Assembly (NCBI GenBank): GCA_017616735.1
Contig: JAFZXP010000031.1
Location: forward strand, 1-53,640
Direction: 5' to 3'
Source: Bacteroidales bacterium
GTDB lineage: Bacteria; Bacteroidota; Bacteroidia; Bacteroidales; F082
Length of the DNA stretch: 53,640 nt
A program made the translations under genes and the position numbers. Positions within the stretch are counted from its first letter, which is position 1; every line of letters begins with the position of its first letter. Of this stretch, positions 8,416 to 17,684 are shown piece by piece. The notes beneath the pieces are model-generated. The model ran no database searches, was not told the origin of the DNA, and saw nothing but the letters and a program-made list of their open reading frames with translations.

Positions 8416-8825
8416 TAATACCGGTCGTAAGGATCGTCATAAGGCTCGTCGAAGCCTTCTTCGTCGAAGTATTCTTCGTCTTCTTCGCCAAAAATGTCTT
8501 CTTCATCGTCGGCAAACATGTCTTCGCCTTCCTCCCAGTCGAAGTCCTTTTCAAGTTTGCTTTCGTCGAACTCGTCGATGTCGTTCATGTCGTTCATAAA
8601 CTGCTCGAGTTCTTCGTCTGACATCTCGTCAAGATTGGCTGTCAAAAGCTTGTTGTCGCGCGACGATGAGCGCAGCTCTTTCAAAACATCGGGGGCGATG
8701 TAGAAATCATCAACGTTTTCCTGGCAATATTTGATGTATTTAGGGTCTTTTTCAAAAACTTCAGCTAAAGTTTCGCCCTCATATTTTCCAAAAGTAAAAA
8801 TCGAATCGATATCGTAAAACTGCAT
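8415..8825 (-). CDS. Small acidic protein with an ExoX-like C-terminal-type motif
   Basis: 136 residues. The first 45 or so have the pattern FTFGKYEGETLAEVFEKDP followed by YIKYC, which resembles the short domain found at the C-terminus of some DnaQ-like exonucleases (ExoX-like_C). The rest is extremely acidic, rich in Glu, Asp and Phe/Tyr, and probably disordered. No exonuclease catalytic domain is present. It has its own -7 box at 8858-8865. A role as an adaptor or DNA-mimic protein is a guess from the charge only. The stop codon touches the hairpin repeat. Confidence 0.6.
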   Translation of the reverse strand: MQFYDIDSIFTFGKYEGETLAEVFEKDPKYIKYCQENVDDFYIAPDVLKELRSSSRDNKLLTANLDEMSDEELEQFMNDMNDIDEFDESKLEKDFDWEEGEDMFADDEEDIFGEEDEEYFDEEGFDEPYDDPYDRY

Positions 8826-8857
8826 AATCTTATATTTTTAAATCCTCTTTATTTTTG

Positions 8858-8865
8858 CAAATATA
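8858..8865 (-). promoter_or_regulatory. Putative -7 box for the acidic protein gene
   Basis: CAAATATA on the plus strand reads TATATTTG on the minus strand, 33 bases before the start at 8825. Confidence 0.5.
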
Positions 8866-8887
8866 ACGCTTTTTTCAGATTTGTCAA

Positions 8888-9256
8888 CTATTTTTTGAAA
8901 CAAAAATAAACAGCCAAAACCATAAAGCAGAAACCTATCAGATGATTCCAGCTGAATTCGCCCATTTTGAAAACTTTAATAGTAATGACCATGAAGACAA
9001 TCAAACTGACAACCTCTTGAATTACTTTCAACTGCACCAGATTAAACGGGCCGCCGGTTACTTCCGAGCCGATGCGGTTGGCCGGGACCATTATGGAATA
9101 CTCAAAAAAAGCTACGCCCCAGCTGGCTAAAATAATCAGAATCAATGGCCAATCTTTGAGGACGCCCATGTCGGTGAGTTTCAGATTGCCATACCAAGCC
9201 AAAGTCATGAAAATGTTGGATGCAATCAAAAGCAAAATTGTGTACAGTATCTTCAT
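8888..9256 (-). CDS. DMT family protein (DUF486)
   Basis: 122 residues and four hydrophobic segments that fill nearly the whole chain. The wording SNIFMTLAWYGNLK near the N-terminus and MVPANRIG, then GPFNLVQLKVIQEV in the middle, is characteristic of DUF486, a half-size member of the drug/metabolite transporter superfamily. It is an inner-membrane protein; the substrate is unknown. It has its own -7 box at 9274-9281 and no close same-strand partner, the acidic protein gene beginning 60 bp downstream. Confidence 0.85.
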   Translation of the reverse strand: MKILYTILLLIASNIFMTLAWYGNLKLTDMGVLKDWPLILIILASWGVAFFEYSIMVPANRIGSEVTGGPFNLVQLKVIQEVVSLIVFMVITIKVFKMGEFSWNHLIGFCFMVLAVYFCFKK

Positions 9257-9273
9257 ATCTGAAAAATTTGCCG

Positions 9274-9281
9274 CAAAAATA
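9274..9281 (-). promoter_or_regulatory. Putative -7 box for the DUF486 gene
   Basis: CAAAAATA reads TATTTTTG on the minus strand, 17 bases before the start codon at 9256. Confidence 0.5.
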
Positions 9282-9289
9282 CGAAAAAA

Positions 9290-9366
9290 GTCTTTAGTCT
9301 TTAGTCGTTAGTTTTTAGTTTTTAATCAAAAAAATCTAAAGTCTAAAGTCTAAGGTCTAAGGTCTT
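9290..9366. repeat. Degenerate heptamer repeats (AGTCTTT / TCTAAAG)
   Basis: Between the divergent DUF486 and gmhA promoters there is a run of near-tandem heptamers: AGTCTTTAGTCTTTAGTCGTTAG, then reversed as TCTAAAGTCTAAAGTCTAAGG. The two halves could pair. Similar heptamer runs occur in other gaps of this window. Confidence 0.7.
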
Positions 9367-9371
9367 TTTAT

Positions 9372-9379
9372 TATCTTTG
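9372..9379 (+). promoter_or_regulatory. Putative -7 box for gmhA
   Basis: TATCTTTG ends 16 bases before the ATG at 9396, a normal distance for this phylum. Confidence 0.55.
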
Positions 9380-9395
9380 CAAAAAATATCCGGAT

Positions 9396-9971
9396 ATGAT
9401 TTCTATTGAAAATATAATTCAGGATTCGATCAATGTCAAGCAGTTGATTCTCAATGATAAAGTCTTGATGGGCCGTATCAACGACGCTGCTCTGATGTGC
9501 GTTGAATCGCTGAAAAAAGGTGGAAAAGTGCATTTTTGCGGCAATGGTGGCAGCGCCGCCGACGCCCAACATCTGGCAGCCGAACTCAGCGGCCGATTCT
9601 ACTACGACCGTCCGCCACTCAACGCGGAGGCATTGCATGTTAACAGCAGCTATCTCACAGCCGTGGCCAACGACTACAGCTACGACCTGATTTACGCCCG
9701 CATGCTCCAGGCGTCGGCGCGTAAAGGCGACGTGCTCATTGGTATCAGCACCTCGGGCAACTCGGTCAACATATTGAAAGCTTTCGAGACAGCTAAAAAC
9801 ATTGGGGTTCAAACCATAGCGATGACAGGTGAGAAGGGCGGACAAATGGCAGGCCTTTGCGATCTGTTGCTGAATGTTCCAAGTCAGTGCACCCCACGCA
9901 TACAGGAATCGCACATCATGATGGGCCACATCATTTGCGAGATAATTGAAGCTACAATTTTCCCAAGATAA
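9396..9971 (+). CDS. gmhA: Sedoheptulose 7-phosphate isomerase (phosphoheptose isomerase)
   Basis: 191 residues, the usual length. It is a SIS-domain protein: FCGNGGSAADAQHLAAEL holds the sugar-phosphate loop, GISTSGNSVNIL is the second SIS loop, and the end QESHIMMGHIICEIIE carries the conserved Glu and His. It converts sedoheptulose 7-phosphate to D-glycero-D-manno-heptose 7-phosphate, the first step of the ADP-heptose pathway for LPS core. The next gene encodes the matching phosphatase, which supports the call. It has its own -7 box. Confidence 0.95.
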   Translation: MISIENIIQDSINVKQLILNDKVLMGRINDAALMCVESLKKGGKVHFCGNGGSAADAQHLAAELSGRFYYDRPPLNAEALHVNSSYLTAVANDYSYDLIYARMLQASARKGDVLIGISTSGNSVNILKAFETAKNIGVQTIAMTGEKGGQMAGLCDLLLNVPSQCTPRIQESHIMMGHIICEIIEATIFPR

Positions 9972-9975
9972 GGCA

Positions 9976-10515
9976 ATGGACTGGTTGGGCAAAATCGACA
10001 AAACCTGGACATTGTTCCTCGACCGCGACGGCGTTGTCAACGTGCGTCTGATTGACGATTATGTCAAAAATATCGGTGAATTTGAGTTTTTGCCCGGCGT
10101 GCTTGAGGCTTTCAGGATTTTTGCACAAAAATTTGCCCGAATCATTATCGTAACCAATCAACAGGGTGTAGGCAAAGGGCTGATGACACTCAAGGATGTG
10201 GACGATGTTCACGCCTATATGACTAAAGAGATTGAAAATCGGCAGGGTAGGGTTGATGCCATCTACGTCTGTCCTCAACTTAAGTCAGATCCGAACAATT
10301 ACCGCAAGCCCAGCCCGCGCATGGCCTACATGGCTCAGCACGATTTTCCAGAGATTGATTTTGATAAGTCGATTATGATAGGCGACTCCAATTCGGATAT
10401 AGAATTCGGCCGTAATGCCGGAATGTACACCATATTGATTGGCGATGAGCCTGTCAAGACCGGGCCGCACGACAAGTTCGCCTCGCTTTTTGATTTTGCA
10501 AAATTGTTAAAGTAA
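9976..10515 (+). CDS. gmhB: D-glycero-beta-D-manno-heptose 1,7-bisphosphate 7-phosphatase
   Basis: 179 residues from ATG 9976. An alternative start at 9946 would overlap gmhA by 26 bp and adds ten residues that do not look conserved. It is a small HAD phosphatase: LFLDRDGVVNVR holds the nucleophile Asp, IIVTNQQGVGKG is motif II, KPSPRM holds the Lys, and MIGDSNSDIEFGRNAGM is motif IV. The heptose phosphatase subgroup is supported by the Zn-region Cys (YVCPQL) and by adjacency to gmhA. It removes the 7-phosphate before adenylylation. The kinase/adenylyltransferase genes are not in the window. Confidence 0.9.
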   Translation: MDWLGKIDKTWTLFLDRDGVVNVRLIDDYVKNIGEFEFLPGVLEAFRIFAQKFARIIIVTNQQGVGKGLMTLKDVDDVHAYMTKEIENRQGRVDAIYVCPQLKSDPNNYRKPSPRMAYMAQHDFPEIDFDKSIMIGDSNSDIEFGRNAGMYTILIGDEPVKTGPHDKFASLFDFAKLLK

Positions 10516-10524
10516 TTGCATTTT

Positions 10525-12021
10525 ATGTCATCACTGATACTGACAGTTTTTATTGTTTACACCATACTGATACTGCTGATAGCGCATTTTACGTCGAGGC
10601 GGTCGGACAACGAGTCGTTCTTTACGGGCAATCGCAAGTCGCCATGGTTTGTGGTGGCTTACGGAATGATAGGCGCGTCGTTGTCGGGCGTCACATTCAT
10701 GTCGGTGCCTGGCAATGTCTATACCGGGCAATTTACCTATTTCGGTATAGTGCTGGGCTACATCATAGGCTATGCGGTCATTGCTTTGGTGCTGTTGCCG
10801 CTTTACTACAAACTTAACCTGACTTCGATATATTCATATCTTGAAATACGCTTTGGCCGACGTTCCGAGAAAACCGGAGCGGCTTTCTTTATTTTGTCGC
10901 GTCTGTTGGGCTCGGCTTTGCGTATGTACTTGGTTGTGTTTGTGTTATACGAATTCGTGTTTAAGGCTTGGGGGGTGCCGTTCTGGGTGCCGGCAGTGAT
11001 ATTCATAGCGCTGATTTTGGTCTACACATTCAAAGGCGGCATCAAAACGGTAGTCTGGACCGACACTCTGCAGACCACATTCCTGATTTTGGCTGCGGTG
11101 ACAACCGTGGTGTGTATTCTCAAGGAACTGAACATTTCCATTCCCGAGTTGCTGCAAGCATCGTCCGATCAAGGATATACAAAGCTTTTCGAGACTGATG
11201 TTAATCACAGCCGTTTCTGGCTCAAACAAATCGTCAGCGGAGCATTTATCACAATTGTGATGACAGGCCTCGACCAGGATATGATGCAGAAAAACATGAC
11301 ATGCAAGAGCCTGCGCGACGCTCAGAAGAATGTGATGACGTCGAGCATACTGTTCATATTTGTCAACATTATTTTTCTTTGCCTCGGAGCCTCTTTGATT
11401 TATTATGCCCAACAAACAGGCTTCCAGCTGCCGGTCAACGAGAGTGGAGTAGTGGTCAACGACAAAATCTTCCCGGCCATAGCATTCTCGTTCAGCCGTT
11501 TTACCAGTGTAGTGTTTGTGATTGGCTTGGTGGCTGCCGGCTATTCATCGGCCGACGGCACATTGACAGCCCTAACCACCACATATTGTTACAATTTCCT
11601 TGATTTCAGCAGCAGAACCGATATCACCGAACAGCAGAAACTTCAGCGCAGAAAACGCATTCATGTGATGTTCGCGATACTTTACATGTTGGTGATAATC
11701 GCTTTCAAACCATTTCATAATCAGTCGCTTATCGACAAGGTGTTTGAAATTGCCGGCTACACCTACGGGCCGCTGCTGGGGTTGTATACCTTCGGATTAT
11801 TCCTCAAAAACCGTAAGCCCAGCGACCGTTATGTGCCGTATATAGCTGTGGCTTCGCCTGTAGTGAGCTACATCTTGAACGTGTTCTCAAAACAGTTGTT
11901 CAATGGCTATCAGTTTGGCTTTGAAATATTGATAGTCAACGGGTTGATGACATTTATAGCCCTGTTGGCAGTATCGTCAAAAGTTGCATCAGATAATAAA
12001 ACAGTTAGTGAATCGTTGTAA
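10525..12021 (+). CDS. Sodium:solute symporter (SSS family)
   Basis: 498 residues from ATG 10525 (a TTG at 10516 is a weaker start). It has about 13 hydrophobic segments. Diagnostic stretches are SFFTGNRKSPWFVVAYGMIGASLSG near the N-terminus (the first Na+ helix region), FKGGIKTVVWTDTLQ, TGLDQDMMQKNMTCKS and AAGYSSADGTLTALTT. The last matches the SSSADG-type Na+ site of the family. It imports an unknown solute with Na+ across the inner membrane. It follows gmhB by nine bases and may be co-transcribed with it. Confidence 0.92.
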   Translation: MSSLILTVFIVYTILILLIAHFTSRRSDNESFFTGNRKSPWFVVAYGMIGASLSGVTFMSVPGNVYTGQFTYFGIVLGYIIGYAVIALVLLPLYYKLNLTSIYSYLEIRFGRRSEKTGAAFFILSRLLGSALRMYLVVFVLYEFVFKAWGVPFWVPAVIFIALILVYTFKGGIKTVVWTDTLQTTFLILAAVTTVVCILKELNISIPELLQASSDQGYTKLFETDVNHSRFWLKQIVSGAFITIVMTGLDQDMMQKNMTCKSLRDAQKNVMTSSILFIFVNIIFLCLGASLIYYAQQTGFQLPVNESGVVVNDKIFPAIAFSFSRFTSVVFVIGLVAAGYSSADGTLTALTTTYCYNFLDFSSRTDITEQQKLQRRKRIHVMFAILYMLVIIAFKPFHNQSLIDKVFEIAGYTYGPLLGLYTFGLFLKNRKPSDRYVPYIAVASPVVSYILNVFSKQLFNGYQFGFEILIVNGLMTFIALLAVSSKVASDNKTVSESL

Positions 12022-12037
12022 AATAAAATAGAAAAAT

Positions 12038-13060
12038 ATGAAAAAACTGCTCCTTGCTTTATTAGTGTTGTTTTCGTTGAATGAGGCCGCCGTGTCACAG
12101 GAAGGCGGCGTTGTGTATTACTTGCCAAGAACTGTCATCCAAGTGGAATTGACTGTTGAAGAGACCAATTACATTATCGGACCATATTCGGAGTATGCTT
12201 CGAGTTTGCTTGGGCTTACCAACTACGTGCGCGAGAACAAGACCGAAACCAAGATTATCGGCGCCGATATTCTGACAGGTATCGAGGCCGATCCGGATGC
12301 GATGTTTGTTATGGCCCAGCAAGATGAGAAAAGCAAGGAACCGCTGCCTAATGTGATAATGAATGAAGACGGTATAGTTCTTGCAGTTGGCTGCGATAAT
12401 TATCCATTAGACCTTAAAGCCGCAAAAATCAATTACAAAAGCGACTGCCAGGCCAAGGCCGACGATGTGACATTCATCGATATCATTGAAAACATTGAAG
12501 ATGAAGAAGGCGATGGCCCGAAGAAAAAGCTTACCAAAGAAGAGAAAGCCAATCTGGCTGTTGAACAGATTCGCAAGTTGCGCAACTCATATTATGAAAT
12601 GATATCAGGCTTTCAGGAGGTGGCCTTCGGCGATGCTACAAAATTTATGGCTGAAAGCTTGAAAAGTCTTGAAAATGAATATCTTAGCTTGTTTAAAGGC
12701 AAGGTTGTGAAGCGTATATATAATAAGGTGGTGTATTTTACACCTGAAAAGTCGCAGGCTAACGCAAACACAGTGATTTACGGCGGCAAAAACGATCAGG
12801 TGAAGATAGTGTTTGATAGCAAAAACGCCATGACAAATGTGGAGCCTTTGGGCGACGAGATTATGAAAACCCCTCAGGCGAACAAGGTGTTCTACCGTAT
12901 ACCGGCCTCGAGCAATGTTAAAATAGTTTATGATAACAAAACATTGGCCGAAAAACGCTTGGTTATCAATCAGTTCGGTGAAGTACAAGTAGCTCCGGTC
13001 AAGAACAACAAACTGTTATTCAACCCGAATACAGGTCAAATAATATCAAATACTAAATAA
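12038..13060 (+). CDS. DUF4831 family secreted protein
   Basis: 340 residues with a signal peptide ending near AAVSQ. The sequence VVYYLPRTVIQVELTVEET, followed by GPYSEYASSLLGL, is typical of DUF4831, a Bacteroidota family of unknown function. A charged segment (about residues 155-175, DEEGDGPKKKLTKEEKA) separates two beta-rich halves. The C-terminal half ends with a stretch containing FYRIPASSNVKIVYDNK. There is no T9SS sorting domain, so it is probably periplasmic. It lies 16 bp after the symporter gene and converges with the DUF3127 gene. Confidence 0.8.
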   Translation: MKKLLLALLVLFSLNEAAVSQEGGVVYYLPRTVIQVELTVEETNYIIGPYSEYASSLLGLTNYVRENKTETKIIGADILTGIEADPDAMFVMAQQDEKSKEPLPNVIMNEDGIVLAVGCDNYPLDLKAAKINYKSDCQAKADDVTFIDIIENIEDEEGDGPKKKLTKEEKANLAVEQIRKLRNSYYEMISGFQEVAFGDATKFMAESLKSLENEYLSLFKGKVVKRIYNKVVYFTPEKSQANANTVIYGGKNDQVKIVFDSKNAMTNVEPLGDEIMKTPQANKVFYRIPASSNVKIVYDNKTLAEKRLVINQFGEVQVAPVKNNKLLFNPNTGQIISNTK

Positions 13061-13070
13061 AACAGCTTAA

Positions 13071-13448
13071 TTAGAACGGCAGATCGTCGCCATTGTCCGA
13101 CTCGAAATAATCGTCGTTGATTGGCGGCAGAGGCTGCTGTGGCTGAGGTTGCTGCGGCTGCTGTGGAGCCTGGGCGTTAGGCTGATCGACATCAATGCGG
13201 AAGGCTGTAACGTCGGTGTACCATTTGCCGTTAAACTCGCGTGATTCGATGCGTATCTGAGCCTTGATGGTTTGGCCGACAAAGAGGCTGTTGGCGTCGT
13301 TGACGCGTTCGTTCCAGCACATCAGACAAACTTTTTTGGGATATTGTTCGACAGTTTCAATAATAAGTTCCTGCTTTTTCCAAGGACCGCGCGGTGAGTT
13401 GCCCTCAATCAAAGTACCTAATTGTACAACTTTTCCAATGATTTCCAT
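13071..13448 (-). CDS. DUF3127 family OB-fold-like protein with an SSB-type acidic tail
   Basis: 125 residues. Residues 1-80 match DUF3127 (GKVVQLGTLIEGNSPRGPWKKQ, then CLMCWNERV), a small family thought to have an OB-like fold. A Gln/Pro-rich linker follows (about 90-110). The chain ends in NGDDLPF, very like the DDDIPF tip by which single-stranded DNA-binding protein recruits repair enzymes. So the layout copies SSB: OB domain, Pro/Gln linker, acidic hydrophobic tip. Binding to nucleic acid or to SSB partners is inference. It has its own -7 box at 13477-13484. Confidence 0.82.
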   Translation of the reverse strand: MEIIGKVVQLGTLIEGNSPRGPWKKQELIIETVEQYPKKVCLMCWNERVNDANSLFVGQTIKAQIRIESREFNGKWYTDVTAFRIDVDQPNAQAPQQPQQPQPQQPLPPINDDYFESDNGDDLPF

Positions 13449-13476
13449 ATATGATGATCTATTAATTTTCTAACCG

Positions 13477-13484
13477 CAAATATA
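13477..13484 (-). promoter_or_regulatory. Putative -7 box for the DUF3127 gene
   Basis: CAAATATA reads TATATTTG on the minus strand, 28 bases before the start at 13448. Confidence 0.5.
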
Positions 13485-13489
13485 ATAAA

Positions 13490-13590
13490 AAGCCATTAGC
13501 CTAAAACCATTAGCCATTAGTTTTTTTTGAATTTTTTAATCAACCTTAAATCTCTAATACTAAAGACTAACAACTAAAGACTAAACTAAT
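13490..13590. repeat. Intergenic near-heptamer repeats (CCATTAG, ACTAAAG)
   Basis: AGCCATTAGCCTAAAACCATTAGCCATTAG is followed about 40 bases on by ACTAAAGACTAACAACTAAAGACTAAAC. These short near-tandem units resemble the runs near 8220, 9290 and 48510. No gene is seen between 13449 and 13677. Confidence 0.6.
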
Positions 13591-13640
13591 TTTTAATTAC
13601 TTATACAAAATAATATACATTATGTTAAATAGGCTACATG

Positions 13641-13667
13641 AAAAAGATGGAGACTCTCGCCTCCATC
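13641..13667 (-). terminator. Terminator of the gyrA-TPR operon
   Basis: GATGGAG and CTCCATC (13646-13652 and 13661-13667) pair, and the minus strand then runs into TTTTT. It lies 11 bases past the stop of the TPR gene. Confidence 0.8.
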
Positions 13668-13677
13668 AATTTGTTTG

Positions 13678-14919
13678 TTAATCTAACTCAGCTGCTTTGT
13701 CGTTCATCTTCAAACGTGTGTAGATGCCTTTGAGAGCCTGCTTCACGGCTGCGTCATCCGGCAAAAGCTGATAAGTTTTCTCAACGTATGGCAATGCTCT
13801 CTGATCGTATGTCTGAGCTTCGGCTGCCATGTCGTCGGTAGCTTTCAGATAAGCGTTGAAGTTGGCATACTGACTTGGATCCTTTTCGTTGGCCTCCTGA
13901 TAAATCTGTGATGCCTTGTCAATCAGCAATGCGCCTGCATTGTAATAAGCGTCGGCGTAGTTTTCGTTCTCGGCGATGGCCTTGTCGTAGCTTGACAGAG
14001 ATTTCTCAATGTCGTAGAGCTTTGACTCAGGATTGCCGTAGATTGTACCAAGGATGAAATAATAAACAGGCTGATTAGTGTTCTTTTCGGCCATTTCCTC
14101 AATCTGAGGAATAATTTCGTCCTCTCTGTGCACTGTCAGATAAGCGTTGATCATCTCGTTCATGATGTTTTCATCCTCCGGGAATTTTTCTCTTGCCACC
14201 TGGATGGTTTCAAGCATCTTGTCGGTGTCGCCTGCACCACGGTATGCGGCTGCCAGATTCTGATAAACTGCCGGCTCTTCAACGCCGTTGGCCTGCATGG
14301 TCTGCAGCATCTCGATAGCCTCGTTGAAACGGTTGATCTTCATTGCGCACATTGCGCCGTTAAGCAAAGCGCTGTTGTCCTTGCCACCGACCACTGCTGC
14401 TGCGTCGTAGGCTTTCTTGAAGTTGTTGTAAGCGTCTTCGAAATCGCCTTCGTTGTAGCTGTTGGCACCGAGGTCGTAGTAACGTGCGCCGATGTTACCG
14501 CCGTAAGTCTGGAATTCTCTCTTGTTTCTCTGGTAGTATTCATCGTCGAGAGCTTTAATCTTCTCAAATGCGGTCAGAGTCTTTTCAAAAGCGTTGTGGT
14601 CGAGGTCGACAAACTCAGGATATGCACCGATTTTATAGTAAATAACTGCATAATAGTGCCATGTCTTGGCCTGATTCATTGTCTGATCGTTAGCTGATGC
14701 CAAATCGATGGCTTCCTTAGCCTTCTGGATGGTCAGCTTGGCATTCTGCATCTGCTTGGCAGCTTTGTCGGTCTTGTTCTGAGTCTTGAATGCCTCAGCC
14801 TGGTCAATGTACTGCTGTGCTTCCTTCTGCTTGTTGAAAGCGTTCTGCACCTGCATGTTCTGTGCTATAGCAAATTGTCCTAAAATTGCTAATGCTAATG
14901 TGAACAATACTTTTTTCAT
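13678..14919 (-). CDS. Secreted TPR-repeat protein
   Basis: 413 residues with a signal peptide (MKKVLFTLALAILGQFAIAQ). The mature part is helical and has repeated TPR signatures, for example GANSYNEGDFEDAYNNFKKA, then MKINRFNEAIEMLQ, NLAAAYRGAGDTDKMLETI and PYVEKTYQLLPDDAAVKQAL. It is probably a periplasmic scaffold for protein contacts. It lies 21 bp after gyrA and shares its terminator, so both are likely on one transcript; the functional link between them is not known. No enzyme motif is present. Confidence 0.82.
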   Translation of the reverse strand: MKKVLFTLALAILGQFAIAQNMQVQNAFNKQKEAQQYIDQAEAFKTQNKTDKAAKQMQNAKLTIQKAKEAIDLASANDQTMNQAKTWHYYAVIYYKIGAYPEFVDLDHNAFEKTLTAFEKIKALDDEYYQRNKREFQTYGGNIGARYYDLGANSYNEGDFEDAYNNFKKAYDAAAVVGGKDNSALLNGAMCAMKINRFNEAIEMLQTMQANGVEEPAVYQNLAAAYRGAGDTDKMLETIQVAREKFPEDENIMNEMINAYLTVHREDEIIPQIEEMAEKNTNQPVYYFILGTIYGNPESKLYDIEKSLSSYDKAIAENENYADAYYNAGALLIDKASQIYQEANEKDPSQYANFNAYLKATDDMAAEAQTYDQRALPYVEKTYQLLPDDAAVKQALKGIYTRLKMNDKAAELD

Positions 14920-14940
14920 TTTATTCCTATAATTTAAATG

Positions 14941-17502
14941 TTAAACTTCCTGTTGATTTTCTGTATTAACGTTGTCTGTGCCTTCGTTATTGTCTGAAGC
15001 CTCAGTGTTTTCAACGTTTTCCGTGTTTTCGTCGAATTCATCTTCTTCTTCGATGTCTTCAGCCTTGACCTTTGTGACAGCTGCAATTTCATCGTTGTCG
15101 CGGAGGTTGATCAGGCGTACGCCTTGTGTTGCACGACCCATAACTCTCAGAGTGTCAACGGCTATACGGATCAAAATACCCGACTTGTTGATGATCATGA
15201 GGTCGTCGCCGTCGACCACGTCTTTGATAGCTACAAGCTGACCGGTCTTGTCGGTGATGTTCATGGTCTTGACTCCCTTACCGCCACGGTTGGTGATGCG
15301 GTATTCCTCAAGGTCGGAACGTTTGCCGTAGCCCTTTTCAGATACCACCAGCACGTTGGTTGCCGGGTCGTCGATGCAAATCATGCCGACAACTTCGTCG
15401 TTCTCGTCGTCAACTGTGATGGCGCGCACACCTGATGCTGTTCTGCCCATCGGACGCACTGTCGATTCAGGGAAGCGGATGGCCCTACCCGACTTCAACG
15501 CGATCAAAATCTCGCTGTTGCCGCTGGTCATCTTGGCTTCGAGCAGCTCGTCGCCTTCGCGGATGCCAAGAGCGATGATACCTGTGGCACGCGGACGTGA
15601 GTAAGCCTCCAAGGTGGTCTTCTTGATGATACCCTTCTTGGTGATGAGTGTCAGATAGTGATTCTCGCAGAATTCAGGCGACATGTTGGTCAGGTTGATG
15701 TAGGCCTTGACGTTGTCGTCCGGGTCGAGGTGGATCAGATTCTGGATAGCTCTACCCTTGCTTGCCTTGGTGCCTTCAGGGATTTCGAACACACGCAACC
15801 AGTAGCACTTGCCCTTCTCTGTGAAGAACAACATGTAGTTGTGGTTGGTGGCCACGAATATCTGTTCGATGAAGTCTTCGTCGCGGGCGTCGGAGCCTTT
15901 CGAGCCCTTGCCTCCCCTGCTCTGGCGGCGGTATTCCGTCAGGTTGGTGCGCTTGATGTAGTTGAGGTGTGAAATTGTCACAACCACTGCGTCGTCGGCG
16001 ATGATGTCTTCCATCTTGAAGTCTTCGGCTGTGCGCTCGATGGCAGTCTTGCGCTCGTCGCCGTATTTCTCCTTAATATAAAGCAATTCGTTCTTGATGA
16101 TGTCGAACTGCATGGCCGGGCTGGCGAGCACCTCTTTTAAATGAGCAATAGTCTTGTGCAGCTCTTCCAACTCGTCCATGATCTTCTTGATCTCGAGGCC
16201 GGCCAACTGACCTAAACGGTAGGCCACGATTGCCGATGCCTGCGGATCGTCAAATCCGTACTGATCCATCAATGCCTGCTTGGCTTCCTGCGAGCCGCCC
16301 TTACAAGCGCGGATGGTTGCGATAATCTGGTCGACGATGTCGATGGCACGGGCCAATCCTTCGAGTATGTGAGCTCTCTTTTCGGCCTCACGCAAATTGT
16401 ATTGTGTGCGACGCACCACACACTGATGACGGTGCTCCACGTAATATTGAATCAACTGCTTCAGATTCAATGTGTAAGGACGACCGTTCACCAGGCAGAC
16501 GTTGTTCACACTGAACGAACTTTGCAGACCTGTCATCTGGAACAACTTGTTCAACACCACGCTCGACACGGCGTCGCGTTTCAAGTCGTAAACAATACGC
16601 AGACCGTTGCGGTCGCTTTCGTCGCGGATGTCGGCAATGCCGTCGAGTTTCTTCTCGCCAATGAGGTCGGCTGTACGCTTGATCATGTCGGCCTTGTTGG
16701 TTTGGTAAGGCACCGATGTGGCTATGATGCGCTCGTGACCGTTATGTTCCTCAATAGTTGTATTTGCACGCAACACAATGCGTCCGCGGCCTGTCTCAAA
16801 GGCGTCTTTCACTCCCTCGTAGCCGTAAATTATGCCGCCTGTCGGGAAGTCAGGAGCCTTGATGTATTCCATCAACTCGCTGATTGTGATGTCGTTGTTG
16901 TCGATGTAAGCGATGATACCGTCAATCACCTCGCTCAGGTTGTGAGGTGGCATGTTGGTTGCCATACCCACAGCGATACCGCTGGCTCCGTTGACCAAAA
17001 GGTTGGGGAATAATGATGGCAAAACTGTAGGTTCCTGTTCGGAATCATCGTAGTTGTTCATAAAGTCGACAGTGTCCTTGTCGAGGTCGGCAAGCATTTC
17101 CTCGGCCATCTTTCTCAAACGGGCCTCGGTGTAACGCATAGCCGCCGGAGGGTCGGCATCCATCGAGCCGAAGTTACCCTGACCGTCAATCAGAGGATAA
17201 CGCATGCTCCAATCCTGAGCCAGACGAACCATTGCGTCGTACACTGACGAGTCACCGTGCGGGTGATACTTACCTAAAACTTCGCCCACCACCTTTGCTG
17301 ATTTCTTGTACGGGCGATTCGAAAGGACGCCCATGTCCATCATTCCATAAAGGATACGGCGGTGAACAGGTTTCAAACCGTCTCTGACATCGGGCAAAGC
17401 ACGCGCCACGATAACCGACATCGAATAGTCGATGTAACTCGTTTTCATGTGATCCTCAATGCCAATCGGGACTATTCTTTCACCTTCAAACTGTTCTTCC
17501 AT
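14941..17502 (-). CDS. gyrA: DNA gyrase subunit A
   Basis: 853 residues, a normal length. The catalytic Tyr is Tyr124 in RYTEARL. The quinolone region reads [10 protein letters not shown], with Ser85 and Asp89 at the places of E. coli Ser83 and Asp87, the sensitive-type residues. The C-terminal beta-pinwheel holds repeated blades such as [13 protein letters not shown] and [16 protein letters not shown]. The GyrA-box area reads QSRGGKG, one residue from the E. coli form QRRGGKG. The last 40 residues form a Glu/Asp/Asn-rich tail. It makes the A2B2 enzyme with GyrB, which is not in the window, and introduces negative supercoils. Confidence 0.96.
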   Translation of the reverse strand: MEEQFEGERIVPIGIEDHMKTSYIDYSMSVIVARALPDVRDGLKPVHRRILYGMMDMGVLSNRPYKKSAKVVGEVLGKYHPHGDSSVYDAMVRLAQDWSMRYPLIDGQGNFGSMDADPPAAMRYTEARLRKMAEEMLADLDKDTVDFMNNYDDSEQEPTVLPSLFPNLLVNGASGIAVGMATNMPPHNLSEVIDGIIAYIDNNDITISELMEYIKAPDFPTGGIIYGYEGVKDAFETGRGRIVLRANTTIEEHNGHERIIATSVPYQTNKADMIKRTADLIGEKKLDGIADIRDESDRNGLRIVYDLKRDAVSSVVLNKLFQMTGLQSSFSVNNVCLVNGRPYTLNLKQLIQYYVEHRHQCVVRRTQYNLREAEKRAHILEGLARAIDIVDQIIATIRACKGGSQEAKQALMDQYGFDDPQASAIVAYRLGQLAGLEIKKIMDELEELHKTIAHLKEVLASPAMQFDIIKNELLYIKEKYGDERKTAIERTAEDFKMEDIIADDAVVVTISHLNYIKRTNLTEYRRQSRGGKGSKGSDARDEDFIEQIFVATNHNYMLFFTEKGKCYWLRVFEIPEGTKASKGRAIQNLIHLDPDDNVKAYINLTNMSPEFCENHYLTLITKKGIIKKTTLEAYSRPRATGIIALGIREGDELLEAKMTSGNSEILIALKSGRAIRFPESTVRPMGRTASGVRAITVDDENDEVVGMICIDDPATNVLVVSEKGYGKRSDLEEYRITNRGGKGVKTMNITDKTGQLVAIKDVVDGDDLMIINKSGILIRIAVDTLRVMGRATQGVRLINLRDNDEIAAVTKVKAEDIEEEDEFDENTENVENTEASDNNEGTDNVNTENQQEV

Positions 17503-17543
17503 TTATCTTTTCTTTAATTTTTAAAATTCCAAAAAACAATTTA

Positions 17544-17551
17544 CAAAAGTA
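17544..17551 (-). promoter_or_regulatory. Putative -7 box for gyrA
   Basis: CAAAAGTA reads TACTTTTG on the minus strand, 41 bases before the start codon. The gap from here to clpC is very A/T-rich. Confidence 0.45.
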
Positions 17552-17646
17552 CAAAAAAAATCCATTCGGAAACAAATTTTTCTTGCATAATTTCAATTAT
17601 TTTTCGCGGCCTCAAAAATCATACCAAAACGGCTGCATATACCAAA

Positions 17647-17662
17647 TATTTTTGTATTTTTG
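17647..17662 (+). promoter_or_regulatory. Two adjacent -7 boxes for the clpC operon
   Basis: TATTTTTG occurs twice without a gap, at 17647-17654 and 17655-17662. Either could set a start site 8 bp from the other. The ATG of clpC is at 17685. No clear TTG -33 box is present. Confidence 0.5.
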
Positions 17663-17684
17663 CAGGTTGAAAATATGAGTATTT

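Noticed and set aside
14128-14697. Plus-strand frame of 189 codons inside the TPR gene
   Set aside because: Cys/Val/His-rich translation typical of the reverse of a helical gene; no ribosome site.
16369-17013. Plus-strand frame of 214 codons inside gyrA
   Set aside because: Fully antisense to conserved gyrA sequence; no family resemblance.
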